Source of the DNA: an uncultured Pelagibacteraceae bacterium
GTDB taxonomy: Bacteria > Pseudomonadota > Alphaproteobacteria > Pelagibacterales > Pelagibacteraceae
Assembly (NCBI GenBank): GCA_902573835.1
Contig: CACGKZ010000003.1
Location: 1 to 64,000 of the forward strand
Length of the DNA stretch: 64,000 nt
Direction: 5' to 3'
Made by a program: the position numbers and the translations under genes. Below are positions 25,459 to 34,771 of the stretch, in pieces; position 1 is the stretch's first letter; every line of letters begins with the position of its first letter. The notes under the pieces are model-generated. The model ran no database searches, had not been told where the DNA came from, and was given only the letters and a program-made list of their open reading frames with translations.

Positions 25459-26516
25459 TTAAACATTCTCCAAATACTTCCATTATCAGAAATTAAGTAA
25501 ATATCTCCTGTTTTTTTATGAATTTTAATATCTCTTATTCTTCCAATATTTCCCTTGAATATTATTTGTTCAACAACAAATGTGTCTTTAAAACTAATTT
25601 TTCTTAATGACTGATCTTTTAAAGCTGTAACAAGTGCATCTCCATTCCATTCCTTAAATTCTTCACCTTTGTAAATTGCAATCGCACTTGCTGCTATAGA
25701 TGGTACCCAGTATTTTATAGCCTTGGTAAATCCTGGCTTCCATTTTGGACCAATTTTAGTTCCACTATAATTTGTACCTCCCCATCCTAATATTTTCCAA
25801 CCATAATTTTCACCATAATTTGCTGTGCCAAACCAATCGCCTCCCCTTGCGCCATGATTACTTAAATAAATTTTATCATCAAATGGTGATAAAGCCATCC
25901 CTTGAGGGTTTCTAACGCCTATCTGATAAATTTCAGGTAACCAATCTTTTTTATCTTTAAACTTTGGATTATCTTTTGGAATCGAACCATCTAAATTTAT
26001 TCTAATAATACTACCTGGATGTTTTTTGGGGTCCTGAGCAATCATACCCTCTCCTCTTTCACCGGCTGTTACAAAAAGTTTATCTTTTTTGATAACTAAT
26101 CGTGAACCAAAATGATACCCAGAATTAATAGGAGGTTCAGCTCTAAAGATATTTTTAAAACTTATGTTTTTATTATTAAATACTCCTCTTGCAACAGATG
26201 TGCTAGTTTGCCCCTTTCCCCTATTTTCAGAATACGAAACATAAACATTTTTTTCATGAAACAAAACATCTAATAAACCACCTTGTCCATCCTCCAAAAT
26301 AGATAGATCATGTTTTATAACTGATTTTGTTTTATTTTTTAAATTTATAATTAAAAGATTTCCAGGTTTTTCTGTAACCAAAATATTATTTTCATCAATA
26401 AAAGATAAACTCCATGGCTTGTTCAATCCATCGAACATTTTGATTAGTTTTATTTCCGAAGAATATGAATAAGAAAAAGTAAAATAAATTAATATTGATA
26501 AGAGTATTTTTTTCAT
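25455..26516 (-). CDS. Periplasmic PQQ-dependent sugar dehydrogenase (soluble GDH/Asd family)
   Basis: The protein has a signal peptide (about 1-20, ending SYSYSSE) and a six-bladed beta-propeller of the soluble glucose/sorbosone dehydrogenase family. Visible family segments include LNKPWSLSF, GGLLDVLFH, GYHFGSRLV, VTAGERGEG, GVRNPQGMALSP, NHGARGGDW, YGENYGW and WVPSIAASAIA. Characterised members oxidise aldoses using PQQ and calcium in the periplasm. The natural substrate here is unknown, and no PQQ synthesis genes are in the window. It lies inside the lipid A cluster, overlapping lpxI and lpxB by 4 bases each, an unusual position. Confidence 0.88.
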   Translation of the reverse strand: MKKILLSILIYFTFSYSYSSEIKLIKMFDGLNKPWSLSFIDENNILVTEKPGNLLIINLKNKTKSVIKHDLSILEDGQGGLLDVLFHEKNVYVSYSENRGKGQTSTSVARGVFNNKNISFKNIFRAEPPINSGYHFGSRLVIKKDKLFVTAGERGEGMIAQDPKKHPGSIIRINLDGSIPKDNPKFKDKKDWLPEIYQIGVRNPQGMALSPFDDKIYLSNHGARGGDWFGTANYGENYGWKILGWGGTNYSGTKIGPKWKPGFTKAIKYWVPSIAASAIAIYKGEEFKEWNGDALVTALKDQSLRKISFKDTFVVEQIIFKGNIGRIRDIKIHKKTGDIYLISDNGSIWRMFK

Positions 26517-27307
26517 TTAGATAAAATAAACATTTTATTTTTATTTGCAAAATTTATACATTTTTTTCTTTCTAGAAAAATATTTTGTCTACTCTTTACT
26601 ACTACACCTTTGAGGCCTGCTAACTTACATTGCTTTAAAGTTTTCAACCCAACTGTTGGTAAATCTACTCTTAAATCCTGTTTCTTTTTTGGAAATTTCA
26701 CTAACACTCCATTATTCTTAATTCTTTTATTTTTCAATTTTTTTAGTAAATTTTCAGTTCCTCCACTGCTTTCAATAGCAATTAGTTTTTCATTTCTAAC
26801 TACTGCGCCTTGACTGTAGCTATATTTATTTAATTTATTTAATATTGAAATTGCTTTGTTAATGTCAGCTTTATCAATCTTATTAGGTTTGATTTTTGTA
26901 TAATATCCTTTTTTTAGAGTAAGTTCTGGATTAAAAAACAATGAGCTTATTGTGGTAATCTTCTCTTTTTTAAAAATTTCAATTATCTCTTTTAAAATAG
27001 CTGCGTCGCCAATCCTAGAACTTTTTATAATTCTTGGAATATAATAAACACCCTTAAAGTCTAGCCTTAACTTTGAAAAATTAGGTTTTTTTACTTTACC
27101 TGCAAAAAGTACTTTTTTACATCTATTCTCTTTAAGTAAATTTATGATTTTTCCAAATTGACCTAGGGATACTCTTTTAGAGTTTTTTTCTCTGTTAAAA
27201 AATCTCTTTTCACTTAAATCTATTATTAGATATTTAAGTTTTTTTTGTTTAATTTTTTTTAGTATTTCCTTAGGAAAATCAGTATCTCCAAATATTAATC
27301 CAATCAT
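26513..27307 (-). CDS. lpxI: UDP-2,3-diacylglucosamine pyrophosphatase LpxI
   Basis: LpxI hydrolyses UDP-2,3-diacylglucosamine to lipid X and UMP; it replaces LpxH in alphaproteobacteria. The 264-residue protein matches the family pattern with an N-terminal Rossmann-like domain (LIFGDTDFP opening) and a C-terminal catalytic domain containing QGAVVRNEKLIAIE, GGTENLL, FPKKKQDLRVDLPTVGLKTL and GVVVKS. It sits directly after lpxA (one-base overlap), the usual lpxA-lpxI-lpxB order, but is separated from lpxB here by a sugar dehydrogenase gene. Confidence 0.92.
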   Translation of the reverse strand: MIGLIFGDTDFPKEILKKIKQKKLKYLIIDLSEKRFFNREKNSKRVSLGQFGKIINLLKENRCKKVLFAGKVKKPNFSKLRLDFKGVYYIPRIIKSSRIGDAAILKEIIEIFKKEKITTISSLFFNPELTLKKGYYTKIKPNKIDKADINKAISILNKLNKYSYSQGAVVRNEKLIAIESSGGTENLLKKLKNKRIKNNGVLVKFPKKKQDLRVDLPTVGLKTLKQCKLAGLKGVVVKSRQNIFLERKKCINFANKNKMFILSK

Positions 27308-28089
27308 TATTTAGATAATGGTGTGCAAATAGGTCTTTTTTTGTCTTTTGCTATAAAATCTATAACCTCTTTAACTAAATCATTTGTTTTAAATTCACCG
27401 TTAATTTTAGCTAAATTTTCGTGAAGTTTCTCTGATGAGAAGATTTTTTTATAGGCTGTGTCTAATTCTAAAATTTTTTTATTTTCGTATTTTTTTCTTC
27501 TAAGTCCAATTAAGTTAATGCCCTGCAAGTAATTTCTATTACCAAATGATAAGCCAAATGGAATAACATCTTTAAGTACTCCGGTCATACCTCCTATCAT
27601 TGCCAATCTTCCTATTCTTGTAAATTGTTGAACTGCTGAGTTTCCTCCAATAACAACTGAGTCTTCCAATGTAACATGCCCCCCTAATGGAACATTGTTA
27701 GCTATGACAACATTATTACCAACTTTACAATCATGAGCTATGTGTGATGAGATCATGAATAGGCAATTATTTCCAATTATAGTTTTACCGCCTCCTCCTT
27801 TTGTCCCTGGATTTACTGTTACATATTCTCTAATAATATTGTTTTCACCGATTAAAACACTATTTGTCTCTCCTTTGAATTTTAAATCTTGTGGCATAGT
27901 TCCAATACTTGCAAATGGGAAAATTTTTGTGCCTTTGCCTATCTTAGTGTTTCCCTCTATATGGACATTTGAAATTAATTCTACGTCTTGTTGAATCTCT
28001 ACATTTGGTCCAATATAACAAAAGGGACCAATTTTAACATTTTTCCCGATGATTGCTTTTTTGTCTATAACACTTGAACTATGTATCAT
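27307..28089 (-). CDS. lpxA: UDP-N-acetylglucosamine acyltransferase
   Basis: LpxA adds the first 3-hydroxyacyl chain to UDP-GlcNAc in lipid A synthesis. The protein is a left-handed parallel beta-helix made of hexapeptide repeats (about residues 1-185, for example IGKNVKIGPFCYIG), with the catalytic His in the SSHIAHDCKVGN segment and a C-terminal helical domain. The length of 260 residues matches the family. It starts one base after fabZ ends, in the conserved lpxD-fabZ-lpxA order. Confidence 0.96.
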   Translation of the reverse strand: MIHSSSVIDKKAIIGKNVKIGPFCYIGPNVEIQQDVELISNVHIEGNTKIGKGTKIFPFASIGTMPQDLKFKGETNSVLIGENNIIREYVTVNPGTKGGGGKTIIGNNCLFMISSHIAHDCKVGNNVVIANNVPLGGHVTLEDSVVIGGNSAVQQFTRIGRLAMIGGMTGVLKDVIPFGLSFGNRNYLQGINLIGLRRKKYENKKILELDTAYKKIFSSEKLHENLAKINGEFKTNDLVKEVIDFIAKDKKRPICTPLSK

Positions 28090-28090
28090 T

Positions 28091-28546
28091 TTATTTCCTG
28101 TCTACTATAGTCGCTGACCATTCTGCATCTGCCATTCTTTTGCCTTCAACTTTAGCTGTTCCTTTATATTTCCAAACTCTTCCGTGAGATCTAATTGCTT
28201 CTATTTCTAAATGCAATTCACAGTCTGGTAAAACAGGATTTCTAAATTTAGCCTTTTCGACACTCATCAAATAAACTAACTTATTATCATATTCCTTGGG
28301 ATCAATACCACAAGCTGTAAGTGCCGCTGCAGCTTGACCAAAAGCTTCAACAATTAAAACTCCTGGCATTACTGGTTGACCTGGAAAATGACCTTGAACA
28401 TAAAATCCATCTTTTTTTACATTCATTATTGCTGTAGCAGACTTTAAGTGAACAATCTTAGTAAGTTTATCTATAAGCAACATAGGTGCTCTATGTGGAA
28501 GTAATTGCTCAATTTCTTTTCTATCTATAGACTCTTTTTTGATCAT
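28091..28546 (-). CDS. fabZ: 3-hydroxyacyl-ACP dehydratase FabZ
   Basis: FabZ dehydrates 3-hydroxyacyl-ACP in fatty acid elongation and so competes with LpxA and LpxD for hydroxyacyl chains. The hotdog fold carries H53 in GHFPGQPVMPG and E67 in VEAFGQAAAAL, the catalytic pair. It is 151 residues, the normal size. One-base gaps on either side to lpxD and lpxA point to translational coupling within the lipid A block. Confidence 0.96.
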   Translation of the reverse strand: MIKKESIDRKEIEQLLPHRAPMLLIDKLTKIVHLKSATAIMNVKKDGFYVQGHFPGQPVMPGVLIVEAFGQAAAALTACGIDPKEYDNKLVYLMSVEKAKFRNPVLPDCELHLEIEAIRSHGRVWKYKGTAKVEGKRMADAEWSATIVDRK

Positions 28547-28547
28547 T

Positions 28548-29507
28548 TTAATTTTTTTTTAAAAATTCTTTAAGAGGAACAGCTGGGTATCCCATTACTA
28601 TTGTATCATTAGGTATATCTTTTACTACACCACTGCCTCCACCAATTTTAACGTTATGTCCAATTTTTAAGTGTCCTGATATTCCAGCTTGACCTCCTAT
28701 TGAAACATTATTTCCTAAAGTAGAACTGCCAGCGAAACCAACTTGACCAGCTATCATACAGTTCTCCCCAACTTTTACATTGTGTGCCATATGAACTTGA
28801 TTATCTAAAAAAGTATTTTTTCCAATAACAGTGTCACCAATAGATCCTCTATCAATTGTGCAAGAAGCACCTATTTCAACATTATCATCAAGAATTACTT
28901 TTCCAATATGCGGAATTCTAAAATTTTTATCTTTAATAGGAATAAATCCAAAACCCTTTAAACCTATTTTCGTTCCATCTTGAATAACAACATTATCGCC
29001 TATGAACGCCTTCTTAATCATAATTTGTGAACCAATAATACAATTTTTACCTATTAAAACATCATGCTCTATAATTGTATTACTTCCTATTATAGTTGAT
29101 TTACCTATTTTTACATTTTTTCCAATTAAAACATTATTACCAAATTTTACTCCTGGAAATTTTGTTTTATTTGGTTTTTTAAGAGAATTATCAGGGTAAT
29201 CTAAATCTGCGAAAGGGTAAAATTTAGAGGTAATTTTTGCTAATTCAAGTAAAACGCTCTTAACATTTATAGGCTCACAAGTTTTTGGAAGATATTTTTT
29301 TAGATTATCTTTAGTAATACAACAACTGGCTTTTGTTTTCTCAGCTAAATTTTTATAATTTAAAGAATCAAAAAATGTTAAGTCAAATTTACCTGCTTTA
29401 TCTAAAGTCTTTATATCTTTTATTTCAATTTTTGAACTTGAGTATTTAGGAAATAGAATATTTAATTTAAAAGGTCCTTTACTTTCAAAAAAAATATTTT
29501 TTGACAT
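28548..29507 (-). CDS. lpxD: UDP-3-O-(3-hydroxyacyl)glucosamine N-acyltransferase
   Basis: LpxD adds the second (N-linked) hydroxyacyl chain in lipid A synthesis. After an N-terminal uridine-binding domain (about 1-100), hexapeptide repeats form a left-handed beta-helix (about 105-290), with the catalytic His in the HMAHNVKVG segment. The length of 319 residues is slightly short but within range. Its start overlaps the Skp stop by one base. Position in the bamA-skp-lpxD-fabZ-lpxA run is the standard proteobacterial one. Confidence 0.95.
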   Translation of the reverse strand: MSKNIFFESKGPFKLNILFPKYSSSKIEIKDIKTLDKAGKFDLTFFDSLNYKNLAEKTKASCCITKDNLKKYLPKTCEPINVKSVLLELAKITSKFYPFADLDYPDNSLKKPNKTKFPGVKFGNNVLIGKNVKIGKSTIIGSNTIIEHDVLIGKNCIIGSQIMIKKAFIGDNVVIQDGTKIGLKGFGFIPIKDKNFRIPHIGKVILDDNVEIGASCTIDRGSIGDTVIGKNTFLDNQVHMAHNVKVGENCMIAGQVGFAGSSTLGNNVSIGGQAGISGHLKIGHNVKIGGGSGVVKDIPNDTIVMGYPAVPLKEFLKKN

Positions 29508-30034
29508 TAATTTAAATTTATTGATTTAAATTGCTTATTTAACATTTCAATGATTTGAGAAGTAATTTCAAATTTTTTATCACCCATTAATATATTTTTT
29601 TTATCTATAACAACTGAAATATTATTTTCTTCCATGTACTTTCCTAATATAGGGTTTAATTTTTTTAACATTTCATCGCCAGCTTTTTTTCTTTTTGCTG
29701 CTACATCCCTTATTAAATTGTCTCTTCCTTTATTTAATTCAAAAACTTTTTTTCTCAGAGCGTCAGCTTTTTTTTTATATTCCTCTTTTGAAAGGGCATT
29801 TTTTTGACCTATAATCTTATTTTCCTCTTCTTTTAATTTTTTTGCTGTTTCATTAAATTTTTTATTTGAACTATTTAAAAGGTTTTTCAAATAATTTTGA
29901 GCTTTTTTACCAGCGGTGCTTTCATTCATAACTTTGGAATAATCTATAAAATAAACATCGCTTGCGAAGAGTTTATTTTCTATTGGTATCAATAAAATAT
30001 ATAAAAGTATGATAATCTTTACAAAATTTCTCAT
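29507..30034 (-). CDS. skp: OmpH/Skp-family periplasmic chaperone
   Basis: Skp-family trimers hold unfolded outer-membrane proteins in the periplasm before BamA inserts them. The 175-residue protein has a signal peptide (about 1-24, ending KLFAS), the VYFIDYSKVMNES start of the OmpH domain and a long lysine- and glutamate-rich coiled coil (about 40-125) forming the tentacle. It lies between bamA (one-base overlap) and lpxD (one-base overlap), exactly where skp is expected. Confidence 0.92.
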   Translation of the reverse strand: MRNFVKIIILLYILLIPIENKLFASDVYFIDYSKVMNESTAGKKAQNYLKNLLNSSNKKFNETAKKLKEEENKIIGQKNALSKEEYKKKADALRKKVFELNKGRDNLIRDVAAKRKKAGDEMLKKLNPILGKYMEENNISVVIDKKNILMGDKKFEITSQIIEMLNKQFKSINLN

Positions 30035-32265
30035 TAAAAAGTCGTTCCTAATCTAAAATTAAAAGATTGAGTAACATCGGTGGATGCTTTTGAAAGATTA
30101 TTAGAAAATACAAAAGATAAAGGTCCTGCGGGTGAGATCCAGCTAGTATTTATACCAATAGTTGATCTTATTTTATTTGAGTCATCAATAGAGTCACTGT
30201 AGTCAACTCCCCAAACGTTTCCTGCATCCAAAAATAATCCAATTTCGGCGTTACTCTTTTCAGGAAAAAAATTTGGTAAATTAGCCTCCAAGTTTAAAGA
30301 TGTAGTATAATTTCCACCAATAAAATCATCGCCATCTTTTGGTCCTACTTTACCTGCTTCAAAGCCTCTTAATTGTCTAGTATTAACATTTAATCTTTGA
30401 CTTAGTTTTACATCATCATCTCCGATTGCATTCACTGCAGTAGCTCTAAACTTTAAAGCCCCTATTATATCTTGATTCAATTCTTTATAATGACTAGTCG
30501 AAAAACCATTTTTCATATGCGGTTGGTCAGAATAAATTGGAATCTCCTGAAAAAAAGAAGAATAGTATCCTGCAGTTGGCATGAATCTTCTATCCCTCTT
30601 GTCAGTGGCCAACGAATAATCAAAGAGTAAGTCCGTAGAAGTTCCTGATTGTTTTTTTAATAAACTTGAAGCCGAACTGTCTGTTTTTAAGTCGTCATGG
30701 AGTAAACTTATTCCCGGAGATAAATATATGTCTTTGAATTTTTCATAAGTAAGGCTTATGCCGCCTCCAATTACATTATTCTCATAACCTGAGTCAGCTT
30801 TATCGTTTGAAGTATTTTTTAAATAATATGTTAATTCTCTACCAGTAAAATTATAGTCAGGGTCTGTAAAAGATAGTGAACCTTTTAATGACTCTTTACT
30901 AAACTCAGCAGCTGCCGACAATGATATACCTCTACCTAACCAATTATTTTCTTTGATGTTAAAAGCAAAAGATCCGCCATCTGTTCCAATACCAGCTCCA
31001 GCGCTTATCTCACCAGTAGGCATTTCTTCAACTTTAATTTCAATTTTTTTTGAATTAGGCATAGATCCGTCTATGGTAGTTTCTTTTACAGAAGCGAAGA
31101 TTCCTTTACTTTTAATATTTGAAATTGATTTGTCTACTTTTACCTTACTATATGGATCTCCTTCATCTAGAAGAAGGGCGCTTCTAATAACAACTTCATT
31201 AGTTACTGAATTTCCTAAAATATCAATTTTTTCAACTACAATTTTTTGTCCTTCGATTACATTTATAATTAACTCAATTGTATCCTCTTTTAAAATTTCA
31301 TTTACATTATGCTCTATAAACTGAAGGTCTTCATTACTTATGATTAAATCTAATTCATCTAAAAGTTTTTTTACAATGAAGGGAGAATAATATTTTCCAA
31401 TTGTATCTTTATATATCTCGTTTAATGGTAGAAATAAATTTTTATCTAATACTTGGTCGACGTTTGTACTTATTTTACTAATTCTGTACCTTGTGCCAGC
31501 ATTTATATTAAATGTAATTTCTGCAAGAAAGTTATCTTTAATTTCAACAATTTCAGATAATACTTTTACATCGTAATATCCAATAGACTTATAGTAATTT
31601 GTTAATAATCTTTTATCTAATTCTATATTAGATTGGTTTAAATTTGTATTTCTTGTTAAAACCTTCCAAAATTTATTCTCTTGGGAGGTAATAATATCTC
31701 TTAATCGTCTATCCCTAATTTTTCTGTCACCTTTAAAATTAATTTTTGAAATTTTTGTTTTTTCACCTTTATCTAATTCAAAATATATATTTACTATTTT
31801 TTTTGGAAATTTTTCTACTTTTGACTTTACTTCTAAAAAGTTGAAGCCTAAAGAGGAATACAATTTTTTTATAGTAGCTTCGTCATCAGCTATTAAAGAT
31901 TTAACAAATGGGCCATTTTTTTTTGATTTGATTTGTTTTTTAATTTGTTCTTTAAATTTATTAGCAGTTTCTCCTACTATTATTATTTCGTTTATAATTG
32001 GATACTCTATTAACTTTATAAATAGAGTACCATTTGATACTGAAACATTTATATCTTCAAAAAAATTTGTAGAATATAAATTTTTAATTATTTCATTTAT
32101 CTTTTGATTATCTACATTTTGATTAATTGAGATATCTCCGTATACCCTTACAGTTTCATCACTTAACCTATCATTTCCTGAAATTTCTATTTTTTTTATT
32201 ATCTCAGCTGATAGAGGATTAATTGATAATAGAAGATATAAAAAAATAATTAAAATTTGTCTCAT
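30034..32265 (-). CDS. bamA: Outer membrane protein assembly factor BamA
   Basis: BamA (Omp85) folds and inserts beta-barrel proteins into the outer membrane. It has a signal peptide (about 1-20, ending NPLSA), five POTRA domains (about 20-345) and a C-terminal Omp85 beta-barrel (about 370-743) ending in phenylalanine, as expected for an outer-membrane protein. The barrel shows RGF (in RQLRGFEAG), the lid-lock motif. At 743 residues it is full length. It overlaps dxr by 4 bases; the site-2 protease gene rseP, usually between the two, is missing. Confidence 0.96.
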   Translation of the reverse strand: MRQILIIFLYLLLSINPLSAEIIKKIEISGNDRLSDETVRVYGDISINQNVDNQKINEIIKNLYSTNFFEDINVSVSNGTLFIKLIEYPIINEIIIVGETANKFKEQIKKQIKSKKNGPFVKSLIADDEATIKKLYSSLGFNFLEVKSKVEKFPKKIVNIYFELDKGEKTKISKINFKGDRKIRDRRLRDIITSQENKFWKVLTRNTNLNQSNIELDKRLLTNYYKSIGYYDVKVLSEIVEIKDNFLAEITFNINAGTRYRISKISTNVDQVLDKNLFLPLNEIYKDTIGKYYSPFIVKKLLDELDLIISNEDLQFIEHNVNEILKEDTIELIINVIEGQKIVVEKIDILGNSVTNEVVIRSALLLDEGDPYSKVKVDKSISNIKSKGIFASVKETTIDGSMPNSKKIEIKVEEMPTGEISAGAGIGTDGGSFAFNIKENNWLGRGISLSAAAEFSKESLKGSLSFTDPDYNFTGRELTYYLKNTSNDKADSGYENNVIGGGISLTYEKFKDIYLSPGISLLHDDLKTDSSASSLLKKQSGTSTDLLFDYSLATDKRDRRFMPTAGYYSSFFQEIPIYSDQPHMKNGFSTSHYKELNQDIIGALKFRATAVNAIGDDDVKLSQRLNVNTRQLRGFEAGKVGPKDGDDFIGGNYTTSLNLEANLPNFFPEKSNAEIGLFLDAGNVWGVDYSDSIDDSNKIRSTIGINTSWISPAGPLSFVFSNNLSKASTDVTQSFNFRLGTTF

Positions 32266-33443
32266 TTGTTATTATTTATAATTTTAACAGCTTTGTTTCT
32301 TGTCCATTCATCAATACTTAAAATTGTTTTTAAATTTGAGGGCTTTTTTATAGCATATTTTCTCATTTTTGGGTCTTTTAAAAGATTGAACAAGTAATTG
32401 ATAATTGAGCAAAAACTCATATTTTTTTTTAAAAATTGATCAACAAATATTTCATTAGCCGCATTTAATATAATTGGGAGTGAATTATATTTGTCCAATA
32501 TAGGTTTCAATTTTATGGCCGGAAATTTTTTATGATCTACTTTTGAAAAATTTAAATCTTTAATTAAATAATTTCTATTAAATCTATAATTAAGGTTTTT
32601 ATTTTTTTTTATCTCAAAATTTTTTTCAAAAAGAGCATTACCAATAGGTATTGACATATCAGTTTCAAAATATAAAAATTTGTACAAACCATTTTTAAAT
32701 TTTATTATCGCATGGACTAAAGACTGTGGATGCACTAGAATTTCTATTTTATTTACATCAATTGAAAATAATTTGTTGGCCTCAATTACCTCAAATATTT
32801 TATTCATAAGTGTTGCTGAATCGACAGATATTTTTTTTCCCATTTTCCACTTTGGATGATTTATTGCCTCCGATGGTTTTATATTTCTCATTTTATTTAA
32901 AGAATATTTTAAAAAAGGACCTCCTGAAGCTGTAAGAAAAATTTTTTCAATGTCATTTTTATTTGATTGATTAATTAAATTCATAATTGAAAAATGCTCA
33001 GAGTCTACTGGAAAAACTTTTACTTTGTATTTTTTTACTAAATTTTTTATTAAGTACCAACCACATATAATTGACTCTTTATTTGCAATAAGGACTTTTT
33101 TACTTATTCTTATAGCTTTTAAGGTTGGTGGTAGACCAGCTATTCCCGGGATAGCAAGGATAGAAACATCAGATTTTTTAAATTGAAAGTTTTGATAGTC
33201 AATAGAATTTAAAATTTTCACATTATTTTTTATATTTTCTTTTTTTACTTTTTTAAATGTATAATCGTCAAAAATTACAAAAAATTTCGGTTTATATTTT
33301 TTTATTAAAAATTTAATTTTTTTGTAATTTTTATAGCCACTAAAAATATAAAAACTATATTCTTTTTTTTTTTTGTTTAAAAGTTTTAATGTTGTATCAC
33401 CAATTGAACCGGTGCATCCAAATATTGATAATTTTTTTTTCAT
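32262..33443 (-). CDS. dxr: 1-deoxy-D-xylulose 5-phosphate reductoisomerase
   Basis: Dxr converts DXP to 2-C-methyl-D-erythritol 4-phosphate with NADPH, the second step of the non-mevalonate isoprenoid pathway. The NADPH motif GCTGSIGDTTLKLL (9-22), NKESIICGWYLI, PVDSEHFSI (metal-binding Asp/Glu) and TASGGPF are present. The length is 393 residues. It overlaps cdsA by 4 bases and bamA by 4 bases. Its product feeds the IspDF enzyme encoded at 7425-8570. Confidence 0.96.
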   Translation of the reverse strand: MKKKLSIFGCTGSIGDTTLKLLNKKKKEYSFYIFSGYKNYKKIKFLIKKYKPKFFVIFDDYTFKKVKKENIKNNVKILNSIDYQNFQFKKSDVSILAIPGIAGLPPTLKAIRISKKVLIANKESIICGWYLIKNLVKKYKVKVFPVDSEHFSIMNLINQSNKNDIEKIFLTASGGPFLKYSLNKMRNIKPSEAINHPKWKMGKKISVDSATLMNKIFEVIEANKLFSIDVNKIEILVHPQSLVHAIIKFKNGLYKFLYFETDMSIPIGNALFEKNFEIKKNKNLNYRFNRNYLIKDLNFSKVDHKKFPAIKLKPILDKYNSLPIILNAANEIFVDQFLKKNMSFCSIINYLFNLLKDPKMRKYAIKKPSNLKTILSIDEWTRNKAVKIINNNK

Positions 33444-34099
33444 CCCGTAAATACTAAAATTAAAACATATACTAAACCTATTGGTATTCCTAATAAGATA
33501 CCATCAATTCTGTCCAAGATACCGCCATGACCAGGCAAAATATTCCCAGTATTTTTTAATAATGATTTTCTTTTTAAAAATGAAAAAAATAAATCACCTA
33601 ACTGGACACTTAATGAAATAAAGAAACCAAGAAAAATATTATTTATCAAATCTGTGTTAAAAATATATCCAAGCAAAATTGAGCTCGTCAATATAGAAAG
33701 AAAAAAGGAGCCCAAACTTCCTGATACAGTTTTGTTAGGGCTTATTTTTGTTAACTTTGGGCCCTTAAAAATTTTTCCGAAAAGGATTCCTCCAATATCG
33801 GAAGATATACATATTAACAAAATAATAAATAAAATAATTTTAAGATGAATATCGTTAAGGCTAATTACAAAAATTAATAAAAATAAAAACAAGTATAATG
33901 CGAATAAACAATTAACAAAAAATTGTTTAAAATATTTTTGTTTAAAAATTAATTTGGCCATCTTCGTAAATTCTATAAAAGAAAGTGTAAAAACACATAA
34001 AGAAATAAATAAATAAATTGTCTTACTTATAAACATCAATACTAACAATAGTAATAATAATAAACCAGTATTGATTCTCTTAAAAATTTCTGATTGCAT
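33440..34099 (-). CDS. cdsA: Phosphatidate cytidylyltransferase
   Basis: CdsA makes CDP-diacylglycerol from phosphatidate and CTP at the inner membrane. The 219-residue protein has about six hydrophobic segments and the family signature near the C-terminus: SLSVQLGDLFFSFLKRK followed by LPGHGGILDRIDG. It is shorter than the typical 260-280 residues, mainly at the N-terminus. It starts immediately after uppS (zero gap) and overlaps dxr by 4 bases. Confidence 0.93.
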   Translation of the reverse strand: MQSEIFKRINTGLLLLLLLVLMFISKTIYLFISLCVFTLSFIEFTKMAKLIFKQKYFKQFFVNCLFALYLFLFLLIFVISLNDIHLKIILFIILLICISSDIGGILFGKIFKGPKLTKISPNKTVSGSLGSFFLSILTSSILLGYIFNTDLINNIFLGFFISLSVQLGDLFFSFLKRKSLLKNTGNILPGHGGILDRIDGILLGIPIGLVYVLILVFTG

Positions 34100-34771
34100 T
34101 TAAATGGCCCCAAAATTCCGTTTTGTTTTATGAAAGTGTTTTAAAATTTTACTTAAATCTTGTGGCTTAAAGTCTGGCCATAATTTATCTAAAAAGTATA
34201 ATTCTGAGTAAGCCAGCTGCCACAACATAAAGTTACTCAATCTCTTTTTTCCTCCAGTTCGTATAAGTATGTCTGGATCAGGAATATTTTTGGTATATAA
34301 ATTATTTTTTACAATATTTTCAGTCATTTTTTTAATCTTAATTTTTTTAAAAGTATTTATTAACTCTTTTTTTGAGCCGTAGTTTAAAGCTAAATTTACT
34401 AAAATTTTTTTGTTTTTCTTTGTTTTTTTCACAGTTTCTTTCAGTACTGATTTTAATTTATTAGGTAATTTATTTAATTCTCCAATTATATTGATTTTTA
34501 TTTCATTTCTAACAACATTGTTAAGCTCTGATTTAAAATAAGAATTAACTAAATTGAATAAAAAATTTATCTCTGTTTTTGGTCTTTTCCAATTTTCTGT
34601 TGAGAATACGTAAAATGTAACTACAGGGATTTTTAACTTTATTGATGCCTCTACAATTTTTTTTACAGTTCGAACTCCCGCGTAATGCCCTGAATTTCTA
34701 TTATTATTTTTTTTTTTTCCCCATCGCCCATTTCCATCCATAATGAATGCAACATGGTTAAGTTTATTCAT
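34100..34771 (-). CDS. uppS: Undecaprenyl diphosphate synthase
   Basis: UppS extends farnesyl diphosphate with isopentenyl units to the C55 carrier lipid used in peptidoglycan and surface polysaccharide assembly. The catalytic motif AFIMDGNGRWGKK (8-20, with D12) and the late DILIRTGGKKRLSNFMLWQ segment are diagnostic. The length of 223 residues is typical. Its start overlaps the frr stop by 4 bases. Confidence 0.96.
   Translation of the reverse strand: MNKLNHVAFIMDGNGRWGKKKNNNRNSGHYAGVRTVKKIVEASIKLKIPVVTFYVFSTENWKRPKTEINFLFNLVNSYFKSELNNVVRNEIKINIIGELNKLPNKLKSVLKETVKKTKKNKKILVNLALNYGSKKELINTFKKIKIKKMTENIVKNNLYTKNIPDPDILIRTGGKKRLSNFMLWQLAYSELYFLDKLWPDFKPQDLSKILKHFHKTKRNFGAI

Noticed and set aside
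30953-31324. 123-codon open frame antisense to bamA
   Set aside because: It is contained in the POTRA/barrel coding region, has no ribosome-binding site and no family resemblance.
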